From contig JBIKLA010000006.1 in assembly GCA_044360075.1 (NCBI GenBank), forward strand, positions 1-64,000: 64,000 bases of DNA, given 5' to 3'. This DNA is from OMII01 sp947467385 (GTDB lineage Bacteria > Bdellovibrionota_C > UBA2361 > OMII01). Numbering within the stretch: position 1 is the first letter of the stretch; each line of letters starts with the position of its first letter. Positions 16,538 through 24,775 of the stretch are shown piece by piece. The position numbers and the translations under genes were made by a program. A model generated the notes under the pieces. It was not told the DNA's origin, did no database searches, and was given only the letters and a program-made list of their open reading frames with translations.

Positions 16538-17249
16538 TAGTTCGAGGCCAGGGTCAGTCAGGGTCGCTCTCGTTGGTCTGCACGGGTAAGGCTCGCGCAT
16601 CGGCCTGCTGCATGAATGACCTAAGACGGGAATACGGCCCAAGAATCAAAATGGGTGACGCCTGTTTTCATATAGATGGCCTTACAGCGCACAGAGCCCG
16701 TACGTATAAATCAGGGTTTAGTCGATCGGGCCTGGGCGTTCCTTCCGCGTCACACAGCCCTGTCCTGCAGCCGCGTACGCAGGGGCTATAGGAGCCCTGA
16801 GACTCTACGAGATATCCGGCGCACATCAGCATGGAACCTAAGTACTCAGCTCTCCAGGAGGAGTCTTACGGGCCATGCAGAACTCAGGGCCGATTGCCGA
16901 TCCTTGGGCCCGAGCGATCCTGCAACAAGAATAGCACCTGCTGGGCGGCTAGCATTAGACAAGAGCTCCTGCACTTTCGTGAATGCGGCGCAGTGGGGGC
17001 TCGTTTCTAGCTCGTTGAGCACCATTGTTGAATCGGAGAGAGCGGGACCTATAGCATGTGCCATTTGGAGGGCCATTGAGAGGCGCCCCATGACTCCGGA
17101 GCGAGTGAAAAAACAAGAGCCGCGAGTCCCCCGGAGCGCCCAGTACCTGACAATATGTAAAAGCGCCATCAAGTCTACAGCAGGCGTGGAGCAACAACGT
17201 GCCCTGAACACCCACGCGCAAGCAATTCGCCGCAACCGCTCCCCAGGAC
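16538..17249. other. 712-base region without a convincing gene
   Basis: Open frames exist on both strands (16676-17278 plus, 16846-17235 minus), but each is rich in Arg, Ser and Cys, lacks a ribosome binding site and shows no ordered motif. It may be decayed sequence; nothing else is recognised. Confidence 0.4.
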
Positions 17250-17951
17250 CTACATTCCTCCAGAGGTTTCTATCGTGAATGTCGGCGAAGGCGTTATCGC
17301 GGCCGGTGTGGTTGCTGTTGCTTCTGCTGCAACGGCTATCGTTCCGACCTCCGTCGGAGTTGACGTGGGGGTACGGGTAGGCGTGGCAGTGGCTGTTGGT
17401 GCAGCGGCCATCTGCTCAGGTTCCCTGTCCTGTTCCATCGCGTCGATCTGCTTCTGAAGTTCCTGCGAGCGTTGCTGTAGTTGGTCGAGCGAAGCGGCTC
17501 CGTTGCCCTGCTGATTGTTCTTGGCTGCAAGGAGTCCTGCAAGTGCACCGAGCGCAGTTGCAAAACCGTTCCCACTGAGTGGATTGCTACCTCCGCCCTG
17601 ACCGCCGCCGGTATCTACTCCGCTATCATCTCCTCCACTATCATTCGATTCTTTGTCTGGTCGGACTTCCTCTCCGTGACTAGAATTCGGCGGAACGGAG
17701 TTGTTGTTGGGAAAGCCTGATTGCTGATCAAATGAGTGACGCTTCCCATCCGTCTTCCCTCCATTCGAACTCATGACGTGCCTATAGGCTTTGCGATCTC
17801 CGCTGTAGGAGGGAATAGTGTTAGCATCTTGCCAGTCTGCGAGCACCCACGACACCCAACTGGTCGTTCCAGCTACCTGGCTGCCGATCATCGTTGCAGC
17901 AACGAGAATCGTCCCTAGAAGTGGGATTAGTCCTTTTTTATATACGCGCAT
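17250..17951 (-). CDS. Hypothetical exported protein with Thr/Pro-rich tail (paralogue A)
   Basis: 233 residues. Signal-like N-terminus MRVYKKGLIPLLGTILVAAT, then the block TTSWVSWVLADWQDAN that is shared with the upstream gene at 17968 (TTSWVSWALADWEGAS). A Gly/Asp/Ser-rich linker leads to a hydrophobic segment GFATALGALAGLLAAKN, then a short coiled coil LDQLQQRSQELQKQIDAMEQ, and finally a low-complexity tail with TPTRTPTSTPT. No family recognised. Last gene of a probable three-gene operon with 17968 (16-base gap) and 18452. Confidence 0.75.
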   Translation of the reverse strand: MRVYKKGLIPLLGTILVAATMIGSQVAGTTSWVSWVLADWQDANTIPSYSGDRKAYRHVMSSNGGKTDGKRHSFDQQSGFPNNNSVPPNSSHGEEVRPDKESNDSGGDDSGVDTGGGQGGGSNPLSGNGFATALGALAGLLAAKNNQQGNGAASLDQLQQRSQELQKQIDAMEQDREPEQMAAAPTATATPTRTPTSTPTEVGTIAVAAEATATTPAAITPSPTFTIETSGGM

Positions 17952-17967
17952 ACGTCCTCCCTTTTTT

Positions 17968-18426
17968 TCATATCCCGTTTGTCCGAGTAATAGGCTGACT
18001 CCCTCTGCTACGTGGAGCTGCCCAGGAATAGTCCTGTAAGTGTACCGGCGCTGCTGTAAAAGTTTTTCCGCTATGCGGGCTTCTCAGTCCGCCCTCGCCG
18101 CCGCCAGTACCTACCCTCTTGTTATCTCCTTGCTTCTCATTCGAATCCTTGTCTTGTTGCGGTTCCTCTCTGTGGTTGTTAGCAGAGCTTGATTGCCGAG
18201 AGAGGGAGTAGCTCATCCCATTCTGCTTTCCTCGATTCGGCCCAAAAAGGGGGATCTTCCTAGCATAGTGATATCTGCTATCGGGGGAGGTGCTGCTCGC
18301 ACCCTCCCAGTCTGCTAGGGCCCACGATACCCAGCTAGTCGTTTCAGCTAGCTGGATGCCAAACATCGTTGCCCCCACGAAAGGGTTCCTTAGCGGTTGG
18401 GTCAGTCTTGGATGGTATGTGCGCAT
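17968..18426 (-). CDS. Hypothetical exported protein, paralogue B, probably frameshifted
   Basis: 152 residues from ATG 18426 (GGGAG upstream), 25 bases after the 830-residue gene. It aligns with the 17250 product along its length at protein and DNA level. Near 18044-18050 the two genes differ by one base: paralogue A reads GCGCTCGGTGCACTT, whereas B reads GCGCCGGTACACTT. Restoring one base gives AALGTLTGLFLGSST, matching the hydrophobic segment ATALGALAGLLA of A, then a stop after about five residues. As it stands the frame continues into unrelated HLQDYSWAAPRSRG sequence. It is therefore a decaying or shortened copy. Confidence 0.6.
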   Translation of the reverse strand: MRTYHPRLTQPLRNPFVGATMFGIQLAETTSWVSWALADWEGASSTSPDSRYHYARKIPLFGPNRGKQNGMSYSLSRQSSSANNHREEPQQDKDSNEKQGDNKRVGTGGGEGGLRSPHSGKTFTAAPVHLQDYSWAAPRSRGSQPITRTNGI

Positions 18427-18451
18427 ATGCCTTTCTCCCGCAGCCCTTGGC

Positions 18452-20944
18452 TCACTTCTTTGGGGGTTCTCCGACGACGCACTGAATTTTGGGCCAGTAC
18501 TTCGGCAGATCTTTAAAGTCGATGGGCTCGAAATTTCCATTTTCATCCATCACGGGAATCGGGAATTTACCCGGTTTCGGCCTCAACCCTTGAGGCTCGA
18601 TACAGATCCACCCCGGTCTCCCTTTACCCGTGTCCTTCAGATACACTACGTTGAGCGTATGTCCTGGGACGCGGCACTGGCGATACGGGATAAAGTTCGC
18701 TTTACACACGGAGGCAAAGAGGTTTGCATAGTGTTGACAGTGCCACTGTGTCGTATTTCGTCGCATGGTGTAGTTTGATGCCTTGAAGTACTCCGGTAAT
18801 CCGTCCTTCGGGTCGCATCCGACCGCACGAGCGCAGATGCTGCGAAGCTCATAAATATCCTTCGGAACGTAACACTGCTGCGTCGGCTTCTGCGGTGGAG
18901 GTGCGGTTGGTGAATCCTTGGCTGACAGGACGGCCAACAAGCTGCTTGCGTCCTTTCCGGTACCATCAAGTGACATGTACGGTATGGAACCCGAGGGTGA
19001 TCCGGATTTAGAGACCTGAACATCGAGCGTAATCCCCTTAGCCTTGAAGGCATCGACTAAAGCGCTCGTAACTTTCTGAGTGGCTTCGTTATAACGCTTG
19101 CTGCTGAGCAGAGGCTGAAGTTCGGCCGGGCTATGTCCCGTGCCCTTCCAGAGCTCAAGTAGTTCCGTTCGGCACGGAGGGCACCGCGATGGATCAGTAT
19201 AAACCTTAAGACTCATCGTCTTTGTCGGTTGTGTGGTGGGGGGCAAGAGCAGCGCGCTCACAAAGGACTCGTCGTCGCTCTCGTCGCCATTGATGGCGCT
19301 CTCATCCTCGGTCATCGGCGTCGAACCAGGTTCAGAATCTGAAAAGCTGCCCTCGAACGTCTCTACGCACTGTTCGATAGCGTCTAGGTCGGACGTGGCG
19401 CACACGCCGTCTGAACCCCCCTGAACAGCCTCATCGTATAGCTTCTCCCAGTCCGCGAGCGCGGCTTGGGCCTCGTTACACTGCTTCGCAGCCTCGTCGA
19501 TCTCGCCCTCTTGCTCCGTTGACATCTCGCACACCTCATCATCGGGAGTCGCAGTGTCGGAGGGAGCATCTGTTTCAGTTGGGTCCGGAGATGCCGTATC
19601 TACAGGCGGCTCCGTGTCAGTAGGCGTGACTGAGGGAGTTGGAGTCGCAGATTCAAGGGCTTCCTCGGTTGAAGTGGCAAGAGGGGTTTCGGTCGGACCC
19701 GGGGTTACCGTATCGACGGGTGAATCCGTCTGAACGGCCGTGACTATGGTACTTGGCGTCTCAGATTCAAGGGCTTCGTCGGTTGCAATGGCAAGAGGAG
19801 TTTCAGTCGGATCCGGACTTACCGTATCGACTGCGGAATCCGTTTCAGCGGACGTGACTGTGGGGGTCATCGCTGCTGATTCGCTAGGTGTGTCTGTTGG
19901 GTTAAAGGGAACGCCAACGGTCGGGTTCGGAGAGGTGGTATTGACGGGTGGGTAGGTGACCGGAGGATACGTAACCGGCGGATACGTCACAACGGCCGTG
20001 ACTATGGTAGTTGGCGTCGCAGATTCAAGAGCTTCGTCGGTTGCAGTGGCAAGTGGGGTTTCAGTCGGATCGGGTGATGTCGTATCGACTGGCGTCTCGG
20101 TGTCAGTAGCGACGGCTACGGCAGTCGGCGTTGCTGATTGAACGGGCGTGTCGGTTGGGGCAATGAAAACAACCTTGGTTGGGTCTGGCGCGGCTGTATT
20201 GACCGGCGAATTATTGACCGGTGGATAGGTAACAGGAAGCTCCGTGTTGGTGGCTTCGACTAATGCGGTCGCCGTTGCCCATGGAACCGGGGTGTTGGTT
20301 GGGTTGGAGGGAGTGACGTCGGTCGGGTCCGGCGCCGGCGTATTGACTGGGGGATACGTAATAGGAATCTCAGTATTAATGGCCGTGACTAATGCGGTCG
20401 CCGTTGCCCATGGAACCGGGGTGTTGGTTGGGTCAGAGGGAGTGACGTCGGTCGGGTCCGGCGCCGGCGTATTGACTGGGGAGTCCGTAACAGGAATCTC
20501 AGTGTTGCTAGCTGTGGCTAAGACAACCGCAGTTGGTGATGCGACGGGTATCTTTGTTGGAGTTTTGGTGGGCGTCTCAATCGGTTTCTTCGTTGGGGGC
20601 GGTTTCTTCGTTGGGGGCGGTTTCTTCGTTGGGGTCGGTGTCTTCGTTGGGCGCCATCCGGGTGGCGGACGCTTGGTCGGGCTATGCCGTTTTGTTTGTA
20701 TCTTTGGTTTGCTGTTCGTAATGGCCGCGTGGTTCCTTGCTCGCTGGGATTGCTTCCTGATGGCATCGGTAGACCCGGTAGCCGTCGCAGGACCAACCAG
20801 CTCGGTGCTGTCGCTAACAGCACGGATGAAATCGCCTCGTTCAGGGCTCAGAGCATGTGCGCTTGAGAGCAGCACCCCCGATTGCAAAACTATCGAGAAA
20901 AAAACGCGAGCGAGCGTCGTCAGACGCTTAGTACGGAGAACCAT
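18452..20944 (-). CDS. Large exported protein: Thr/Pro repeats, CPPC motif, transglutaminase-like C-terminus
   Basis: 830 residues; GGGAGG precedes the ATG. Signal peptide 1-32. Residues 85-460 are Thr/Pro-rich, first PPPTKK hexapeptides, then 35-45-residue imperfect repeats containing NTPAPDPTDVTPS and DPTETPLA. Residues 475-560 are acidic with Cys. At about 575, LKVYTDPSRCPPCRTELLEL resembles a thioredoxin or glutaredoxin active site. The C-terminal 150 residues look like a transglutaminase/cysteine-protease fold: Cys near 735 in WHCQHYANLF, His near 761 in PGHTLNVVYL, and WICIEPQ near 781, where Glu replaces the usual Asp. Function unknown; the wording supports surface processing or crosslinking. 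First gene of the operon running to 17250. Confidence 0.8.
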   Translation of the reverse strand: MVLRTKRLTTLARVFFSIVLQSGVLLSSAHALSPERGDFIRAVSDSTELVGPATATGSTDAIRKQSQRARNHAAITNSKPKIQTKRHSPTKRPPPGWRPTKTPTPTKKPPPTKKPPPTKKPIETPTKTPTKIPVASPTAVVLATASNTEIPVTDSPVNTPAPDPTDVTPSDPTNTPVPWATATALVTAINTEIPITYPPVNTPAPDPTDVTPSNPTNTPVPWATATALVEATNTELPVTYPPVNNSPVNTAAPDPTKVVFIAPTDTPVQSATPTAVAVATDTETPVDTTSPDPTETPLATATDEALESATPTTIVTAVVTYPPVTYPPVTYPPVNTTSPNPTVGVPFNPTDTPSESAAMTPTVTSAETDSAVDTVSPDPTETPLAIATDEALESETPSTIVTAVQTDSPVDTVTPGPTETPLATSTEEALESATPTPSVTPTDTEPPVDTASPDPTETDAPSDTATPDDEVCEMSTEQEGEIDEAAKQCNEAQAALADWEKLYDEAVQGGSDGVCATSDLDAIEQCVETFEGSFSDSEPGSTPMTEDESAINGDESDDESFVSALLLPPTTQPTKTMSLKVYTDPSRCPPCRTELLELWKGTGHSPAELQPLLSSKRYNEATQKVTSALVDAFKAKGITLDVQVSKSGSPSGSIPYMSLDGTGKDASSLLAVLSAKDSPTAPPPQKPTQQCYVPKDIYELRSICARAVGCDPKDGLPEYFKASNYTMRRNTTQWHCQHYANLFASVCKANFIPYRQCRVPGHTLNVVYLKDTGKGRPGWICIEPQGLRPKPGKFPIPVMDENGNFEPIDFKDLPKYWPKIQCVVGEPPKK
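20258..20490 (-). repeat. 129-base coding repeat (43 codons), two near-identical copies
   Basis: The segment beginning GACTAATGCGGTCGCCGTTG at 20258 recurs at 20387 with only a few differences over about 100 bases. It encodes the Thr/Pro-rich repeats of the large exported protein; older, more diverged units extend to about 19600. Confidence 0.8.
20583..20654 (-). repeat. 18-base tandem repeat, four units
   Basis: GGTTTCTTCGTTGGGGGC is repeated at 20583, 20601, 20619 and 20637, the last two with one and two or three changes. On the coding strand it encodes PPPTKK. Such short in-frame units are prone to slippage and length change. Confidence 0.85.
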
Positions 20945-21290
20945 TTACAACCTCCCTGTTGACCCATCGAAGCAGAAAGCCATGAGGCGCATACTGTTCG
21001 TTGGTGTAGGACACAGTCGAGTTCCGGATGTGCCCTACGAAATCCTATTAGTAAGGGTATGCCCCCTTGATCGTGTGATGTTACGTTATGCCGAAGAAAA
21101 ATCAGTGCACGGTATCGACCACTGTGTGAGCGAGGAGAGAGGACCGAGGAAGACGGGCATTTGACCTGAACTGCGCTCAAGAAATTGTGTGGCTATCTGT
21201 GCCGCCCTAAGAAGCAGGCTCTCAAGAATCGCCGACGAGACCGCTTCTAGTCAGTGGTGGGATTACTCTCTAGCAAAGATGGCGCCCGGG
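20945..21290. other. Intergenic region, no gene seen
   Basis: 346 bases between the large exported protein gene and a pseudogene candidate. It should carry the promoter of the minus-strand operon. No palindromes or repeats of note were found. Confidence 0.4.
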
Positions 21291-21710
21291 TCAAACCCTG
21301 CAGCCGTCCGTATCGTTGTACACCGTAAAACCCGCCTCTGTGAGAACGCGCGCGCCGCCCGCAACTGTCGAAGGCTTGGTAATGAAGTGCCTAAAGACCC
21401 TAATAACGGTCCCGGATGGTACAGTGAGGGGCACGCCCGCTGGCACGGTAAGGTCCCGGTAGTATTCATCCGGCTCCCACGAAAAGGCTTCGTTCCGATT
21501 GATGACTCGGTCCACTGCGGAGAGTGACGGATAGATGTCGCCCGGCAGCCGCTGGTAATGCTCGCCCCGAGTGCATGAGCTAGCGTCCTGTCGATATTCC
21601 ACCTAGTCGGAATTGAACTGTGAGTCAGCAACACAATAGGGCGAGAGCGCAAGCGCCGGCGAAGAGAAAACCGCCGGCACGAACGGGTGTACAAACGCCA
21701 CAATGTGCAC
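21291..21710 (-). pseudogene. Small secreted protein gene interrupted by an in-frame TAG
   Basis: A GTG at 21710 opens a hydrophobic N-terminal segment (VHIVAFVHPFVPAVFSSPAL) followed by SPYCVADSQFNSD, then an amber codon at 21605-21603. Directly after it, in the same frame, 103 more ordered codons follow (VEYRQDASSCTRGEHYQRLP, later LTVPAGVPLTVPSGTVIRV). The two parts together look like one secreted protein with Cys on both sides of the stop. No ATG was found and no family is recognised. Either a nonsense-inactivated gene or chance; moderate doubt. Confidence 0.4.
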
Positions 21711-21915
21711 TCGAATTTTTCTTTTTAAACCTACAGAAACCTCACTCAGAAAAGGATCGCCGATTAATAGGATTGTGCCGTGCTGCGGACGGTGGCACCA
21801 CACATATCTGCGGACCGGAGAGGATCCTACGGAATCCGGGTACAGAAGCGGTACGTTTAGCACGCCAGGCGTGCGCAAAGTCACCAGCTTCGGACTACTG
21901 TCGGTCCCAAGTGGT

Positions 21916-24339
21916 CTAGCCGCAGGCGCCCACCACTGGAACCCGAATCTTAAGGATCGATTCGCCGTAGGTCGCCGCATAAAGAAAGCGGTTGCTCTCC
22001 CTCATCTCCAGATCACGGAAGTACGACTTCCCATCACCCAGGCCGACGTGCCTAAAGGTTACGCCACCATTCTTCGACACAAACACACCGCTGTCGACGT
22101 CAACGCCGGGGCTCACAGCGAGATATATCCAGCCGCAACGGTCTACCGTGCCGGCGCCAACGCGCTTGCCGGCGAAAACCGTGCGAAAGGTTAATCCTCC
22201 GTCACGCGAAATAAGGGTGCCGTTTCCGCCGGTGATAACGATTGTATTGCCGTTCACAATAAGCTGCGCATCAAGCTTCTGTAGCACTGCATCTGGGATT
22301 CCCAAGCCATCATCGAGATCAGCGAGGTCGTTTAGCCCGGCTGCAGCCGTATACCACGAGAGCTGATATTCAGCGCTGAGTCCATACCACCGGTTCGGAG
22401 TGCTATCCTGCTCAACACCATGGGCAATCCACTCTCTTTGTGGCTGGAATGGCGTAAATGCTCCTGTGGCGGTGCTGATAGTGTAGACGACCTTATCGCG
22501 AGGATATTGGTAGAACCACGCATTAGCACCGAAGACCGGCCAGCGAGTGTAGGGCCACCCGAGGGCGCCTCCGGCCGCGGTTCGAACGTTCCCGCTCAAG
22601 GCGCGGCTGATAGAGCGGCCGTTGTTAAGGTATCCATGCTGCAAGTTAAAAGCAGGTTGAGCACAGGCATCGGCAGGTGTCCGATTAATGCCAAAGCCGT
22701 CTGACTCACTGCCGTTAAAGCCCCTTACCAGGCCGTCGCGCCCAATGAAATAGGCACCCACATGCCAGAAGCCAGAGTAGATTCGGGGGCATTCAGTGAC
22801 AGCGATCCCACGCGACTCCACTAGGCGCAGGCCCTGGGTAAGATTTCTTAGGGCATTGGTGTTCTGATCGTAAACAAAAATGCCCTGGTCTGAGGGCATG
22901 AAGACCATGCTCCAGCTTCCAGCCCTCTCGGTACGCATTTTTCTCATGACATCAAGGGGCATGACTGCAAGATCATCCGCACCCTGAGCAGCATCTGCGG
23001 CTGGAAAGTATCGAACGTCCTGTAGCTCATCGATATCTTGCAGAAAGTTTTGCCCATTATTCAGCGACTCTGCGTAACCATGCATGTACACGAATGCGCC
23101 GATGAAGTCCTCTCGATCGGCATCGAGGACAATATCCTGGATGTCGATGGCCTGGCCGGGTAGGTTCCTATTGCGCTCAGGCGCGTCGATCAAGCGGGTC
23201 AGGAGGCGGTTTGGCGTAATTGTATTGAAGTTAGCGCCGTTGTTTACCGAACGCTTCAGGATCGTATTGCCAGAGCCCGATTCACGAGGGATGTACGCCA
23301 CAACGATGCGGGATGCGACACTGTCGTATGCCGTAATAAAGTGGGTGTTGCCTGACGCAGCGCCGGCAAGAGGATTCCAGGTGCTTCCCGAGTTGTTTGA
23401 CCGGTACAGAGTGTCGCTATCGTCTCCGCGGACGCTCAGGAGTATCATCGCCCCGTTACGCTTGAGGTATCCAGGCTGACCGGTAGAGCTAACCTCAAGA
23501 ACCTTGCGAATTGTGTTGAATTGAGCCTCGCGCACTGTCTGGCCGTTGCGGGTGACGCGTTTGCAGCCTACCTGTGCGCGCAAGACGATCACCTTCGATA
23601 AATCGTTATCCTGGCCGACGACCAGCACCTGCCCGGCAACGAGAATCATGTCCCGCACGATGAAGTCCACCTTGGCCCCCGAGGAGAGCGTTAGGGTGAG
23701 CGGCCCGGAGTCGGACCATGTCTGCCCGGAATCGCATGACTGGAAAATGTTTCCCGCATCACGGCTAAGCTGGAACTGATGAGCGACTATAAAATGACTG
23801 GCGTCGGCTGTGTTGATGATCGCTGCGGTTGCATTGCTGCGAGGATACGGAAGTTCCGACCAATCGCCGTCCAACCCTCCGCGCTTGAGGAAGAGGCCGC
23901 CTGCGACCGATCCGAGCAGAACGCGGTCTATGTTTCCGCGGTTGTTTAGGGTTGTATCGACCGAGAGAGTGGTCCCCGCGCCGCTTATGCCGGTGCGGAC
24001 CCATCGATTATTGGTCTCCGGGGGATCGACGAGCGAAAGATCTACGAGTCGAAGTGAGGGGTTGAAGTTGCGAACGATTGGGAATGGAAAGAGCTGATTA
24101 GGTGTGCGGTCGGACAACGTAGGTGCTGGATTCCAGCGCTTGCGTCGCGAGGGGCGGATCTGGTTGTTCGAGTTGAGGAGAGATTGGATGTACGAGGAGT
24201 TGGTGCCCGAGTACTCAAGCATGAGCGGCTTGTCTCTCACCGGCGCCTTGCTGCCCTGGGCGAAACTATCAGACGAAAAAGCGACTAACGCAGCTGCCGA
24301 GATAAAGGAGCGGGCTACGAGGGCTAGTAAACGATTCAT
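21916..24339 (-). CDS. Secreted BNR/sialidase-like beta-propeller protein
   Basis: 807 residues from ATG 24339, chosen for GGAGAG six bases upstream and the signal peptide MNRLLALVARSFISAAALVA (cleavage near SFAQ). Several Asp-box motifs (S-x-D-x-G-x-T-W/F) are visible: SCDSGQTWSD, RSNNSGSTWNPL, SRDGGLTFRTVF and SKNGGVTFRHVG. These mark BNR-type propellers such as sialidases and photosystem-assembly-like propellers (known). No sialidase FRIP motif or Arg triad was recognised, so carbohydrate or protein binding is more likely than neuraminidase activity. Monocistronic on the minus strand, divergent from the Cys-rich protein at 24776. Confidence 0.82.
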   Translation of the reverse strand: MNRLLALVARSFISAAALVAFSSDSFAQGSKAPVRDKPLMLEYSGTNSSYIQSLLNSNNQIRPSRRKRWNPAPTLSDRTPNQLFPFPIVRNFNPSLRLVDLSLVDPPETNNRWVRTGISGAGTTLSVDTTLNNRGNIDRVLLGSVAGGLFLKRGGLDGDWSELPYPRSNATAAIINTADASHFIVAHQFQLSRDAGNIFQSCDSGQTWSDSGPLTLTLSSGAKVDFIVRDMILVAGQVLVVGQDNDLSKVIVLRAQVGCKRVTRNGQTVREAQFNTIRKVLEVSSTGQPGYLKRNGAMILLSVRGDDSDTLYRSNNSGSTWNPLAGAASGNTHFITAYDSVASRIVVAYIPRESGSGNTILKRSVNNGANFNTITPNRLLTRLIDAPERNRNLPGQAIDIQDIVLDADREDFIGAFVYMHGYAESLNNGQNFLQDIDELQDVRYFPAADAAQGADDLAVMPLDVMRKMRTERAGSWSMVFMPSDQGIFVYDQNTNALRNLTQGLRLVESRGIAVTECPRIYSGFWHVGAYFIGRDGLVRGFNGSESDGFGINRTPADACAQPAFNLQHGYLNNGRSISRALSGNVRTAAGGALGWPYTRWPVFGANAWFYQYPRDKVVYTISTATGAFTPFQPQREWIAHGVEQDSTPNRWYGLSAEYQLSWYTAAAGLNDLADLDDGLGIPDAVLQKLDAQLIVNGNTIVITGGNGTLISRDGGLTFRTVFAGKRVGAGTVDRCGWIYLAVSPGVDVDSGVFVSKNGGVTFRHVGLGDGKSYFRDLEMRESNRFLYAATYGESILKIRVPVVGACG

Positions 24340-24775
24340 GCGGCTCTCCGTGTTGCCTGTAAGCGTGCGTGCCAACCGCTCATCGAAAAAAACACTTTTC
24401 TCACGTTAACAGTTCCCCTGAGAGACTGTCACTCCGGAAATTTTGTGACATTCGTCCAATGTTGAACTGAGCAATCGTGCTTTCTGTAGCCCATTTGCGG
24501 CTCGGTATTTGTGCAACTTCGCAGCTCTTTCCCTTGCGCTCATGTCGGCGAGCTTCGCGGCAACTCGCCACGGGCACCAAGTATCGGATTTCGTTTAAGC
24601 CGCTGATTCGTTTCTCGGTGGGCTGGATACTGGAAGTTCGTGGGCTCAGACCCGCCTTTTGCACGCCAAATAATTGGTAGACCTCATTTTTTATAATACC
24701 AATCGGCGCAGCCGCTCCATAACCTCAAGTATGATGTCGGATTGCCGATACTCCACCTTGCTTAAGGGGGCAAGC
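24340..24775. other. Divergent promoter region
   Basis: 436 bases with no gene seen. A perfect -10 hexamer TATAAT lies at 24692-24697 in a T-rich stretch, 79 bases before the ATG at 24776, but no -35 at proper spacing was found. The region is less GC-rich than the genes around it. Confidence 0.35.

Noticed and set aside
16846..17235. Minus-strand 129-codon frame
   Set aside because: The stretch after MGRLSMALQ looks slightly protein-like but there is no start signal or family; left as unassigned.
16676..17278. Plus-strand 200-codon frame
   Set aside because: Arg/Ser-rich, no ribosome binding site, overlaps the end of the exported protein gene at 17250.
19121..19140. GGCCGGGCTA resembling the REP unit
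   Set aside because: Inside the coding sequence of the large exported protein, with only one arm.
20244..21164. Long plus-strand frame opposite the Thr/Pro repeats
   Set aside because: Low-complexity Gly/Val-rich shadow of the repeat on the minus strand; the minus reading has a signal peptide, ribosome binding site and ordered domains.
21590..21640. tRNA-like TTCAATTC element
   Set aside because: The flanking arms do not pair and no acceptor or anticodon stem could be built.
22330..22350. TAGCCCGGCT resembling the REP unit
   Set aside because: Lies inside the propeller coding sequence and lacks the second arm; chance match.
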